Origin: JAMLHH01 sp035515235
GTDB lineage: Bacteria > Bacteroidota > Bacteroidia > Chitinophagales > JADIYW01
DNA: 64,000 nucleotides
Reading direction: 5' to 3'
NCBI GenBank assembly: GCA_035515235.1
Contig: DATJBS010000019.1
Span: 1-64,000 of the forward strand
Shown: piece by piece, positions 44,157-52,939 of the stretch
Numbering within the stretch: position 1 is the first letter of the stretch
How the letters are laid out: the number at the start of each line of letters is the position of its first letter
The notes under the pieces: generated by a model
The model's input: only the letters and a program-made list of their open reading frames with translations
Databases searched by the model: none
What the model was told of the DNA's origin: nothing
Position numbers and translations under genes: made by a program

Positions 44157-45903
44157 ATTGAAGAGATAAACTATCTTTCGGTAATTCTATCGCTTGAGGT
44201 TTAGCTTTTATGCTTGGAAGTTCTTTCTTAGCTTGGTTGACATTTGCCTTTTGATTGTACTTCCCATAAAATAATACTGCAGCTAATTTTTCTTGTCTAT
44301 TATATAAATCCGGATAGAAAACTGCTTGAGTTGTACTTTTTGCTGCGCTTGTATAATATTGAATGTAAATCGGCATTTTGTTTTTCAAACTGATATTATT
44401 CGTTTTTCTAGTATCAATAATACAGTTGATAGAGTCCAAACTCAACTCCATCCCATCTCTTTTAAGTAAGTTTTGTCCTAATTCTAAAGGATTTTGAACT
44501 CGAATACACCCATGACTATATGCTCTTACAGAGTTTGAAAAAAGATTCCTACTAGGCGTATCGTGCAAGTATACCGAATGATTATTTTTAAATAAAAACT
44601 TGATATTTCCTAAAGCATTACTTGGTCCCGGAGGTTGTACGACTCTTATACTTCCAGAATTCCATCTGACTGCTCCTGGACTTACTTTGTTTCCATTTTG
44701 GAAAATATTATACTTACTCAGGTAACCCGAGCTTTTATGTCTTAGTTCTCCTCTGATAATTGATTGAGGTACCGTCCAATCTGGATTAATTACTACTAAA
44801 TAAATTTCACTGATAATATCAGGCGTTGAACTACCCGGTTTGCCTACAATCACCCGATGCTTCTCGATGACTTCATTATTTTTAATCCAATACAATTCAA
44901 ATGCTGGAACATTTACGAATAAGTATTCTTCTGGAAATTGATATTTCTGACCTCTCCATTTATCTAAATTAATAGCAATCCGCTTATACTTCTCTTCATT
45001 ATCTAAAAGCAAAAGAGTTCTAGTATTAGGCCCAGGTATTCCATCTGCTTCTAATCCATGATCTAGTTGGAACTGTTTTAATGTAGAAATATATTTTTGA
45101 TGATTCACTTCAGAGGTATCTAATCTTCCATGATATTTAAGTGCTTCAATTACCTTGTTTGCACAAGCGACTGAGTCTGATTTATGATCTGGAATTGAAA
45201 ATCCTTTTGGTAGTTTATTTTTAGATGTAGAAAGTTGAACTAATACAGATTGTAAGTTTTTATACTGAAAATCTTGAGGTTGGAGCTCTTCTAAAGTTGT
45301 TTTTATTCTATTCTTTTTTAAAGATTTCAATAAAGTTTGAACATAAAAATCTATCTGATTTCCAAAGTCTTTATTAAGCATTTGATCCTGATAGATAGCA
45401 CCTTCATGTAAATGCAATGCGAATAATAGCCATGCATTAGTCAGGCTTAATTCGATATCTGCTAGAGTTTCAAGGTTTTCATTCTTCTTAAGAAGAAGTT
45501 GGACAGCGCTAGAAATATTTTCAGCACCATAATAGTTTTTCAATAAACCATATTGCTCTGTCTTTGTCAAGACTTTCAAAAGCTCTTCTCCGTTCTTATT
45601 GAGTCCATTTTCATTGACCCAAAGAGGTTCAAATTCATTTTGGTGATAAACTTCTATAATTGGAACAGTTGCAAATAAATTAGGCTCTACTTCTGTAGTG
45701 ATATTTGATGCACTATCTTTTTGCGCTTTATCTATTTTCAATTTGAGCCAATCTTGAATGGTAGAAGTTTTTAATTCGACTGAAGATTCAGTAGCACTTG
45801 AGTGTTCAATCAGCTCAGGTAGATATGAATGTGTTGATTTATTTTTGCAGGACGTCGCAATGAGACAGATACTAATGATAAAGTATAGAATGAATTTGTT
45901 CAT
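44146..45903 (-). CDS. L,D-transpeptidase of the YcbB/LdtD type, lipoprotein
   Basis: The 585-residue protein has a lipobox ATSC (Cys 19). An N-terminal scaffold domain follows (about 60-230), then a peptidoglycan-binding domain (LKQFQLDHGLEADGIPGPNT, about 290-309) and the YkuD catalytic domain with HDTPS and the active-site YSHGCIRVQNP. It should make 3-3 crosslinks or attach ligands to peptidoglycan. It is convergent with, and overlaps, another L,D-transpeptidase-type gene. Confidence 0.9.
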   Translation of the reverse strand: MNKFILYFIISICLIATSCKNKSTHSYLPELIEHSSATESSVELKTSTIQDWLKLKIDKAQKDSASNITTEVEPNLFATVPIIEVYHQNEFEPLWVNENGLNKNGEELLKVLTKTEQYGLLKNYYGAENISSAVQLLLKKNENLETLADIELSLTNAWLLFALHLHEGAIYQDQMLNKDFGNQIDFYVQTLLKSLKKNRIKTTLEELQPQDFQYKNLQSVLVQLSTSKNKLPKGFSIPDHKSDSVACANKVIEALKYHGRLDTSEVNHQKYISTLKQFQLDHGLEADGIPGPNTRTLLLLDNEEKYKRIAINLDKWRGQKYQFPEEYLFVNVPAFELYWIKNNEVIEKHRVIVGKPGSSTPDIISEIYLVVINPDWTVPQSIIRGELRHKSSGYLSKYNIFQNGNKVSPGAVRWNSGSIRVVQPPGPSNALGNIKFLFKNNHSVYLHDTPSRNLFSNSVRAYSHGCIRVQNPLELGQNLLKRDGMELSLDSINCIIDTRKTNNISLKNKMPIYIQYYTSAAKSTTQAVFYPDLYNRQEKLAAVLFYGKYNQKANVNQAKKELPSIKAKPQAIELPKDSLSLQSTP

Positions 45904-46067
45904 TATTATAAATAGAAGAATAAAGATACTTATAGAAAAATGATTTTCTTTTTCTCAGTTATAGAAAATCATTCAGTATTAATTAATAAAATAGATTGAG
46001 GGCGGTATTTAAAAATTCTAACCTCTAATAATAAAGAGTAAGAATACAATTAAGTTGTATAAGAATT

Positions 46068-46883
46068 TTAAGAGGTGTACTTCTCTATCAAGCTTTTCAT
46101 TTGCTCGTTGATAGCCAAAGCTTCTTCTCTAGCTTTTTCTGCAAAATCTTTGCCCTTAGAAGCATAAATAATTCCTCGGGTAGAATTGACTAATAAGCCA
46201 ATATCTTTATTGAGACCATATTGAGAAAGTTTTTCTAAATCTCCACCTTGAGCTCCTACACCTGGAACTAATAAAAAATGATTAGGACAGAAAGATCGGA
46301 TATGCTCAAAGTCTTGTTCGTTAGTCGCTCCTACTACAAACATCATGTTCTCCTCTGTACCCCATTGCATTGCTGTCTTCATGACTACCTCATACAACGG
46401 AGTTCCGTCTATCATTTGTCTTTGAAAATCTTGATTTCCTTTATTAGAAGTCAAGCCAAGAACAATTCCCCATTTTTCTTTAAACTGTAAAAAAGGTTCA
46501 ACAGAATCTTGTCCCATATATGGTGCTATGGTGATGGAGTCAAAATTCATTTGCTCTAAAAATGCTTGAGCATACATGGTAGCAGTATTTCCAATATCTC
46601 CACGTTTTGCATCAGCAATTGTAAAACATTCCTCAGGAATCAACTTTCGCGTTTCGTCTAATGTTTTTAAACCATCTAAACCCAACGCTTCAAAGAACGC
46701 TACATTAGGTTTATACGCTACACAAATGTCAGAAGTAGCTTCAATAATTTGTTGATTGAATACCAAAACAGGGTTATCATACTGATGTAAATGTTGAGGT
46801 ATCTTTTGAATATCAGGATCTAACCCCACACATAAATAGGAGGATTTTTTCCTGATGTTTTCAATGAGCGCTTTTCTATTCAC
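46068..46883 (-). CDS. pyrF: Orotidine 5'-phosphate decarboxylase
   Basis: The enzyme makes UMP in pyrimidine synthesis. The catalytic motif DAKRGDIGNT (91-100) and the phosphate-binding C-terminal region VPGVGAQGGD are intact. The 271-residue length fits the longer type 2 group. It is the last gene of mrp-nfu-pyrF, with 9 bases to nfu. Confidence 0.95.
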   Translation of the reverse strand: MNRKALIENIRKKSSYLCVGLDPDIQKIPQHLHQYDNPVLVFNQQIIEATSDICVAYKPNVAFFEALGLDGLKTLDETRKLIPEECFTIADAKRGDIGNTATMYAQAFLEQMNFDSITIAPYMGQDSVEPFLQFKEKWGIVLGLTSNKGNQDFQRQMIDGTPLYEVVMKTAMQWGTEENMMFVVGATNEQDFEHIRSFCPNHFLLVPGVGAQGGDLEKLSQYGLNKDIGLLVNSTRGIIYASKGKDFAEKAREEALAINEQMKSLIEKYTS

Positions 46884-46892
46884 TAGTCTATT

Positions 46893-47138
46893 TTATACAG
46901 CGACGACTCTTTTTATTTCAGGGACTGCACTCATTACAGTGCCTTCTACACCACCTTTTAGTGTAGAATCCTTCATTTGACAAGTATCACAATTACCAGT
47001 CATTTTTACTTGTAATTCAAAATCACTCGTCAAGTCAACCACCTCAATATCTCCGCCATCCGCCTCTAAAAAGGGACGGATAGTTTCCAATGCTCTATTG
47101 ACTCTTTCTATTAAAATTTTCTTTTCAGATGCTTCCAT
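46893..47138 (-). CDS. NifU C-terminal-domain iron-sulfur scaffold
   Basis: The 81-residue protein is a stand-alone NifU-like domain that holds or transfers Fe-S clusters. The CxxC is at C50-D-T-C53 in GNCDTCQMKDSTLKGG. Its stop-start junction with mrp is tight (adjacent bases), so the two Fe-S carriers are co-translated. Confidence 0.92.
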   Translation of the reverse strand: MEASEKKILIERVNRALETIRPFLEADGGDIEVVDLTSDFELQVKMTGNCDTCQMKDSTLKGGVEGTVMSAVPEIKRVVAV

Positions 47139-48239
47139 TTAATTTATATTTTCAGATAAAGATCTTTCTTCTACGTCTGCATTAACCATCACTATATTTC
47201 TTGCAACATTGCTAGCGATGCTCTCAAATGCGTTAGAGGAAACTGTATTTTCTTCTAATACAGCTGGAATTCCCATATCTCCACCTTCTCTAATCTCTTG
47301 AACTAATGGGACTTCTCCTATAAAAGGAACATTATACTCTTCAGCAAGTTTTCTTCCACCATTTTGACCAAAGATATAATATTTGTTGTCAGGTAATTCA
47401 GGAGGAGTAAAATAAGCCATATTTTCAACTATACCCAATATAGGAATTTTTACACTGTCTAAGTTAAAAAAGGCAATCCCCTTTCTAGCATCAGCTAGCG
47501 CTACTTCTTGAGGAGTAGTCACGATTACAGCTCCAGTTACCGGTACTATTTGTGCAAGAGTCAATTGTACGTCACCTGTTCCAGGAGGCATATCTATCAC
47601 GATATAATCCAATTCTCCCCAAAGTACATCCGTTATAAATTGTCTCAATGCAGAAGTCACCATAGGACCTCTCCAAACGACGGCTTGTTTCTCATCTACC
47701 AAAAATCCAATAGACATGACTTTCAGCCCTTTGTATTGCAATGGAACGATTTTGTGCTTATCGCCAACCATTTCTAATCCAGGCTTTAAGCCTTTTAAAC
47801 CTAACATTGTAGGAATTGAAGGTCCATGAATATCTGCATCTATTAATCCCACTCTCGCTCCACTTCTCATCAAAGCCATAGCAAGATTTACAGAAACTGT
47901 AGATTTCCCTACCCCACCTTTCCCTGAAGCGACAGCTATAATGTTTTTAACTCCAGGTAAAATATCTGTTCTGAAATCTCTTAGAGTCGTTACTCTTGAA
48001 GTGAATTCAAGATGTACTACAGCCATGTCACTCACCATATTTTTTATAGCTTCTCTAGAATCATTTTCTAACTGATCTTTAAGAGGGCATGCTGGAGTTG
48101 TTAATTCTATTGTAAAGTAAATATCAAGGCCTTTAATCTTGACATCTTTAATCATATTGAGGCTTACTAAATCTTTTTTGAAATCAGGATCTATTACTGT
48201 TCCCAGCGCTTTTAATACCATCTCTTCTGTAACCTGCAT
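47139..48239 (-). CDS. Mrp/ApbC-type iron-sulfur carrier ATPase
   Basis: The 366-residue protein has an N-terminal MIP18/DUF59 domain (about 1-85) and a P-loop ATPase domain with SGKGGVGKST (about 105-114), DADIHGPSIPTMLG and DMPPGTGDVQLT. The CxxC near the C-terminus seen in many Mrp proteins is absent (ENMAYFTPPEL). The open frame extends to a GTG at 48263, but a TAGTTTTG box ends 6 bases before that codon, so the ATG at 48239 is preferred. Confidence 0.92.
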   Translation of the reverse strand: MQVTEEMVLKALGTVIDPDFKKDLVSLNMIKDVKIKGLDIYFTIELTTPACPLKDQLENDSREAIKNMVSDMAVVHLEFTSRVTTLRDFRTDILPGVKNIIAVASGKGGVGKSTVSVNLAMALMRSGARVGLIDADIHGPSIPTMLGLKGLKPGLEMVGDKHKIVPLQYKGLKVMSIGFLVDEKQAVVWRGPMVTSALRQFITDVLWGELDYIVIDMPPGTGDVQLTLAQIVPVTGAVIVTTPQEVALADARKGIAFFNLDSVKIPILGIVENMAYFTPPELPDNKYYIFGQNGGRKLAEEYNVPFIGEVPLVQEIREGGDMGIPAVLEENTVSSNAFESIASNVARNIVMVNADVEERSLSENIN

Positions 48240-48269
48240 ATCTTTATTTATTTTAAAGTTCACTGTTTA

Positions 48270-48277
48270 CAAAACTA
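48270..48277 (-). promoter_or_regulatory. -7 box of the mrp-nfu-pyrF operon
   Basis: TAGTTTTG on the minus strand matches TAnnTTTG and lies 30 bases before the ATG at 48239. No -33 element is obvious. Confidence 0.4.
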
Positions 48278-48368
48278 AGGTTTTAAATAAATTGTTTTTA
48301 GTTATGCGTCAACTTTAAAGCTCAAAGTCAAATCGTTAATACTAAATTAAGAATGCAACAGAAAATCT

Positions 48369-49625
48369 TTACTTTTTCAGACTATCCTTTACCCAATCAG
48401 TAAATTGTAAATTCAACCAACTATTTAAAGTGTACCATACCATCATATAAATAGTTACAATTATGGAAGCAATTAATGTGATTTTAAACCAATCTTGAAA
48501 GTTGATATAGTAAATATTATTAACGACCAATAAAGCAACCAATAGCCTAAAATACTCTGCATATTTTACCCAGCTCTTTTGCTCTAATATTGCACCACAA
48601 ATAGTAATAGATAATAACAAAGTGATAAAACCAGATATTCTTTTTAAAGTATTGAATTCGTTGAAATAATATATAAATCCCACTGTCCCGAAAACAATCA
48701 GAACAAATTGAATCAATACATAAGTACTTAATCCACTAGAAACGGGAGTTGCATTATACTTCAATACATTTTCATCTACTTCTGGTATTGACATCATCCC
48801 ACCTAAATACTCTGGTCTCCATCCCGGTTTTTTGAAAATCAAAACAGCTTTATCTTTCCATTTCATCGATTTCGAAGCTTTCCATAAATCAGAGAAATAA
48901 ATCAAATTAGACCAAAGTGGATTCCATGTGCTGATTGGTTTAGTCACTCCATAACTTGGATGCTTAACTTCTTCTGCATAAGTACCAAATATTCTATCCC
49001 AAATAATGAGCGTCGCTCCATGATTTTTATCAATATATTCTGGATTGACAGCGTGATGAACCCGATGATGAGAAGGCGTATTGAAAATATATTCAAACCA
49101 TTTCGGCATTCGTATAATCACTTCCGTATGAATCCAAAATTGATATAATCCACTGATTGCAGCATTGATAAAGAAAATTTCCACTGGCATTCCCATAAAC
49201 GGAACTGGTAAAAATATAACAAAGGCTAGAATTGCATGTAACCAAGATTGCCTTAGTGCTACGGATAAATTATATTCCTCACTCTGATGATGTACAGAAT
49301 GAGCCGCCCAAAATAAATTCACTTCATGTCCCCATCTGTGCGCCCAATAAAAAAAGAAATCATATAATATAAAACAAGCTACCCAAGTCCAAATATTATT
49401 GGGAAGTTTTATTGGAGCAATACTATAAAAGAAATTATATGCTCCTATTAGAATAAAGCCCAAAAACAATCTTGTAAGTAAATGTCCAACTCCAATATTG
49501 AGATTGGTGATAGTATCATTTAACCTAAAAAGATGAGATAATTTCTTCCTTTTAAGATATAAGTATTCTACTAAAACGAAAATTAAAAAAATGGGGATTA
49601 GGCTGACAGTCAATAAATTTTCCAT
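48369..49625 (-). CDS. Sterol desaturase/fatty acid hydroxylase family protein
   Basis: The 418-residue membrane protein has the histidine clusters of diiron hydroxylases: YWAHRWGHEVNLFWAAHSVHH (about 93-113) and PSHHRVHHAVNPEYIDKNHG (about 184-203). Three or four membrane segments surround them, and the C-terminal third adds four more (about 280-400), making it longer than the simplest members. The substrate is unknown; it could be a lipid, sphingolipid or carotenoid-like compound. Confidence 0.85.
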   Translation of the reverse strand: MENLLTVSLIPIFLIFVLVEYLYLKRKKLSHLFRLNDTITNLNIGVGHLLTRLFLGFILIGAYNFFYSIAPIKLPNNIWTWVACFILYDFFFYWAHRWGHEVNLFWAAHSVHHQSEEYNLSVALRQSWLHAILAFVIFLPVPFMGMPVEIFFINAAISGLYQFWIHTEVIIRMPKWFEYIFNTPSHHRVHHAVNPEYIDKNHGATLIIWDRIFGTYAEEVKHPSYGVTKPISTWNPLWSNLIYFSDLWKASKSMKWKDKAVLIFKKPGWRPEYLGGMMSIPEVDENVLKYNATPVSSGLSTYVLIQFVLIVFGTVGFIYYFNEFNTLKRISGFITLLLSITICGAILEQKSWVKYAEYFRLLVALLVVNNIYYINFQDWFKITLIASIIVTIYMMVWYTLNSWLNLQFTDWVKDSLKK

Positions 49626-49730
49626 AGTAAAAAGATTTCATTGCAATATAAAATGAATCTTTAAAATAATTTAGATTTTTAACCAAAAACAACTACTTAT
49701 TTATTGGTATGTAGAAAATGAAAACAGATT

Positions 49731-50531
49731 TTATTTTATTAAACTTCTTTGCCTCAAACTTTCGTATAATAAAACAGCAGCTGTATTAGATACATTCAAG
49801 GAATCATTTTTTCCGAGCATGGGCAAGATAATATTTTGCTGAGATATCTCTTCCCAAATTGGATGGACTCCACTTGCTTCCGTTCCTAAAACAAAAGCTG
49901 TCGGCACTCTAAAATCTACTTCAGTATAAACAACAGACGCTTTCAAAGAGGCCGTATAAATATTGATTTTGTTAGCATTTAACCAATCAATTGCAACTTC
50001 TCGAGAAGCTACAGCAATTGGCACACTAAAAACACAACCTACACTCGACCGAATGACATTGGAGTTATAAATATCAGTCGCAGTGTCACAACAAATCACC
50101 GCATCTATTGCAGTAGCATCTGCTGTTCTGATAATAGCCCCCAAATTGCCTGGCTTTTCTACAGCATCTAAAACCAATACAGTAGGCGTTTTACTTAATT
50201 TTAAATTTGAAAGCGAATACACTTTTGATTCAGCAACAGCAATAGCTTTTGTTGTCAAGCCACGATAAGATAATTTGTCAAAAGCATCTTTAGCAACTTC
50301 TACGTTTTCTGGACGATTTGAAGACCAAGTTTTGTCGATTTCTTCTTTAGAAATTGCTCCTTCACGTACATATAATTGACGGATCATATAACCTGCTTCA
50401 ACCGCCATCAAAATTTCTTTCCATCCATCTATCACAAAAAGCCCTGTTGATCTACGTTCTTTGGATTTCTCCATCAGAACACGCAATTCTTTTAGTCTTG
50501 GATTTTGTAAACTACTGATAGCAAATGACAT
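49731..50531 (-). CDS. TrmH/SpoU-family RNA 2'-O-methyltransferase
   Basis: The 266-residue protein has an N-terminal substrate-binding domain (SLQNPRLKELRVLMEKSKER at about 6-25) and a C-terminal SPOUT domain. The SPOUT motifs are VLVLDAVEKPGNLGAIIRTA, ALGTEASGVHP-like FVLGTEASGV and ILPMLGKNDSLNVSNTAAV. It should methylate ribose in rRNA or tRNA; the exact target nucleotide is not readable. Confidence 0.9.
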   Translation of the reverse strand: MSFAISSLQNPRLKELRVLMEKSKERRSTGLFVIDGWKEILMAVEAGYMIRQLYVREGAISKEEIDKTWSSNRPENVEVAKDAFDKLSYRGLTTKAIAVAESKVYSLSNLKLSKTPTVLVLDAVEKPGNLGAIIRTADATAIDAVICCDTATDIYNSNVIRSSVGCVFSVPIAVASREVAIDWLNANKINIYTASLKASVVYTEVDFRVPTAFVLGTEASGVHPIWEEISQQNIILPMLGKNDSLNVSNTAAVLLYESLRQRSLIK

Positions 50532-50563
50532 GAAAAAGTAAGTTAGAGTCTAAAAATACAAGG

Positions 50564-50571
50564 TATTTTTG
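50564..50571 (+). promoter_or_regulatory. Candidate -7 box of tag
   Basis: TATTTTTG matches TAnnTTTG and lies 40 bases before the tag ATG. A clear -33 element is absent. Confidence 0.35.
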
Positions 50572-50611
50572 CAATCTTGTCATTAGATTTCACTGAAAGT
50601 ATTATAAAAAG

Positions 50612-51184
50612 ATGAAAGTTGAAAGATGTAGTTGGTGTGTCGGTTCAGAAATTTATGAAAAATACCACGACCAAGAATGGGGTGTGCCGGTTTACGACGA
50701 TAAAATTTTATTTGAATTTTTAATTTTAGAAGGTGCTCAAGCAGGCTTAAGTTGGATCACCGTATTGAAGAAAAGAGAAGGTTATCGTCAAGCTTTTGCT
50801 GATTTTGATTACAAGGTCATTGCAGAATTTCCTGAAGAGAAAATAGAAGAATTGATGCAATTTGATGGGATTATTAGAAACAGATTGAAGATAAAATCTA
50901 CAATTACCAATGCTCAAAAATTCATGGAAGTACAAAAGGAGTTGGGTTCTTTCTCTAATTATTTATGGAAGTTTGTAGATGGCAAACCACTTCAAAATCA
51001 CTTCTTCAACTTATCAGAAGTTCCTGCCAAAACGGAATTATCTGATACGATTAGTAAAGATTTAAAGAAAAGAGGATTTAAATTTATAGGTAGCACAATT
51101 ATTTACGCATATATGCAAGCCATCGGAATGGTGAATGATCATGTGAAAGATTGTTTTAGATATCATGAATTGAAAGGCTTATGA
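50612..51184 (+). CDS. tag: DNA-3-methyladenine glycosylase I
   Basis: Tag removes 3-methyladenine from DNA. The zinc ligands are in place (C6, H19, H177, C181), and the stretches YHDQEWGVP and LILEGAQAGLSWITVLKKRE are family hallmarks. Its stop overlaps the start of the next gene by 4 bases (ATGA), so a DNA-repair gene leads into the sugar cluster. Confidence 0.95.
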   Translation: MKVERCSWCVGSEIYEKYHDQEWGVPVYDDKILFEFLILEGAQAGLSWITVLKKREGYRQAFADFDYKVIAEFPEEKIEELMQFDGIIRNRLKIKSTITNAQKFMEVQKELGSFSNYLWKFVDGKPLQNHFFNLSEVPAKTELSDTISKDLKKRGFKFIGSTIIYAYMQAIGMVNDHVKDCFRYHELKGL

Positions 51185-52308
51185 AGTCTCCGTCCAGCAT
51201 CCAAATGGTTGATCTACAACGTCAGTATCAAAGACTTTCAAAAGAAATCGACGTGAAAATTCAAGATTGCCTTCAAGCTGCACAGTTTATTCAAGGTCAA
51301 GAAGTTAGAGATTTTGAAAAGAATTTAGGTCAATATCTTTCGTCCAAACATGTAATTTCTTGCGGTAACGGTACTGATGCTTTAATGTTAGCTTGTATGG
51401 CTTTGGGCCTTCAACGGGGAGATAAAGTAATCGTTCCTGCCTTTACATATATCGCAAGTGTTGAGATTCTAAAGATTTTAGGATTGGAACCTGTTTACTG
51501 TGATGTCAATTTGGAGCATTTTATGTTGGACATTGATCAATTGAATAAAATAGATTCTACAGATTGCAAAGCCATCATTGTAGTACATCTTTATGGACAA
51601 TCTGCCGAAATGGAAGAGATCATGAATTGGGCAAACGCAAGAAATCTTTATGTAATTGAAGACAATGCTCAAGCAATTGGCGCAACATGTGAAATCAATG
51701 GACAATCAACTTTTGCTGGAACGATAGGACATATTGGAACGACATCATTTTTCCCATCAAAAAACCTAGGGGCATTTGGTGATGGAGGAGCAATTTTTAC
51801 TCCGAACGAGAAATTAGCTCAACAACTAAAAATGATGGCCAATCATGGTCAATCTAAAAAATATATTCACGAAGTAGTAGGAGTCAATTCGAGATTAGAT
51901 ACCATTCAAGCGGGCATCTTAAATGTCAAATTAAAACATTTGGATGAATTCACCGCTTCCAGAAGAAAGGTGGCAGAACGTTATGATCAAGCTTTTTCCA
52001 ATCAAACAGCAATAAAAACTCCTTTTAGAATTTCTAGCAGTACTCATGTTTTTCATCAATATACCATTCAATTAAAAGACGAAAAAACAAGAAATAATCT
52101 TCAAGAATATCTAAAAAGTCAGCATATTCCTTCTGTGGTATATTATCCGATACCTGTTTATCATCAGAAGCCATATTTTCAAGAAATCTTTTTACCGAAT
52201 ACAGAAGTCCTTTGTCAAACAGTTTTATCTCTACCGATACATACTGAAATGACACAATTGAAGATTGACTATATTTGTGAAAAAGTAAATCATTTTTTTG
52301 ATGTCTGA
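51181..52308 (+). CDS. DegT/DnrJ/EryC1-family sugar aminotransferase (WbpE-like)
   Basis: The 375-residue PLP enzyme has the lysine in FFPSKNLGAFGDGG (K194) and the N-terminus IQMVDLQRQYQRL typical of WbpE, which aminates UDP-3-keto-GlcNAcA. The next gene looks like WbpD (acetyltransferase) and the third in line like WbpB (3-dehydrogenase). Together they would yield a UDP-2,3-diacetamido-uronic acid. WbpA, which supplies UDP-GlcNAcA, is not in the window. Confidence 0.88.
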   Translation: MKSPSSIQMVDLQRQYQRLSKEIDVKIQDCLQAAQFIQGQEVRDFEKNLGQYLSSKHVISCGNGTDALMLACMALGLQRGDKVIVPAFTYIASVEILKILGLEPVYCDVNLEHFMLDIDQLNKIDSTDCKAIIVVHLYGQSAEMEEIMNWANARNLYVIEDNAQAIGATCEINGQSTFAGTIGHIGTTSFFPSKNLGAFGDGGAIFTPNEKLAQQLKMMANHGQSKKYIHEVVGVNSRLDTIQAGILNVKLKHLDEFTASRRKVAERYDQAFSNQTAIKTPFRISSSTHVFHQYTIQLKDEKTRNNLQEYLKSQHIPSVVYYPIPVYHQKPYFQEIFLPNTEVLCQTVLSLPIHTEMTQLKIDYICEKVNHFFDV

Positions 52309-52891
52309 GCTACAATATTTTATTCATGAAACGGCTATCGTAGATGATGGTGCACAAATTGGAAAAGCTACCAAAATCTGGCATTTTTCTCATGTGATGA
52401 ATACCGCCATTATTGGAGAAAAATGTGTGATCGGTCAAAATGTATTTATTGGAAATCAAGTCAAATTAGGAAACCAAGTCAAAGTTCAAAATAATGTTTC
52501 TCTTTATGAAGGAGTAGAATGTGAGGACGATGTTTTTTTAGGGCCTTCTTGTGTTTTTACTAATATTGTCAATCCAAGAGCTTTTATTGAACGGAAAGAA
52601 CAATTCAAAAAAACGCTCATCAAAAAAGGAACAAGTATCGGTGCTAATGCGACTATTATCTGTGGAAATACCATCGGAGAATATGCGATGATTGGAGCGG
52701 GAAGTGTAGTTACTAAAAATGTAAAAGCTTTTTCTTTAGTAGTAGGCAATCCTGCGAGACATTTATATTGGATTAGCAAACATGGACATCGATTGGATTT
52801 TGACGAATTAGGTATAGCTATTTGTCCAGAAAGTAAATGGTCATATCAGTTATTAAATAATAAAGTCACTTTTTTAGAACCTTTAGCATAA
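52301..52891 (+). CDS. Sugar N-acetyltransferase, left-handed beta-helix (WbpD-like)
   Basis: The 196-residue protein is built from hexapeptide repeats: ETAIVDDGAQIGKATKIWHF at the N-terminus, VIGQNVFIGNQVKLGNQVKV, then IGANATIICGNTIGEYAMIG and VVGNPARHLYWISKHG at the end. This is the pattern of WbpD/WlbB, which acetylates the 3-amino group. The longer frame would use a TTG at 52298; the ATG at 52301 is preferred. It overlaps the aminotransferase by 8 bases. Confidence 0.88.
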   Translation: MSELQYFIHETAIVDDGAQIGKATKIWHFSHVMNTAIIGEKCVIGQNVFIGNQVKLGNQVKVQNNVSLYEGVECEDDVFLGPSCVFTNIVNPRAFIERKEQFKKTLIKKGTSIGANATIICGNTIGEYAMIGAGSVVTKNVKAFSLVVGNPARHLYWISKHGHRLDFDELGIAICPESKWSYQLLNNKVTFLEPLA

Positions 52892-52939
52892 TATAAGAAA
52901 GCATAGATAGTTTTAGTTTTCTAACTTCACACTTAACAG

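Noticed and set aside
46006..46067. Terminator for pyrF
   Set aside because: Several short inverted repeats (ATACAA/TTGTAT and others) occur, but none has both a good stem and a T-tract in the right direction.
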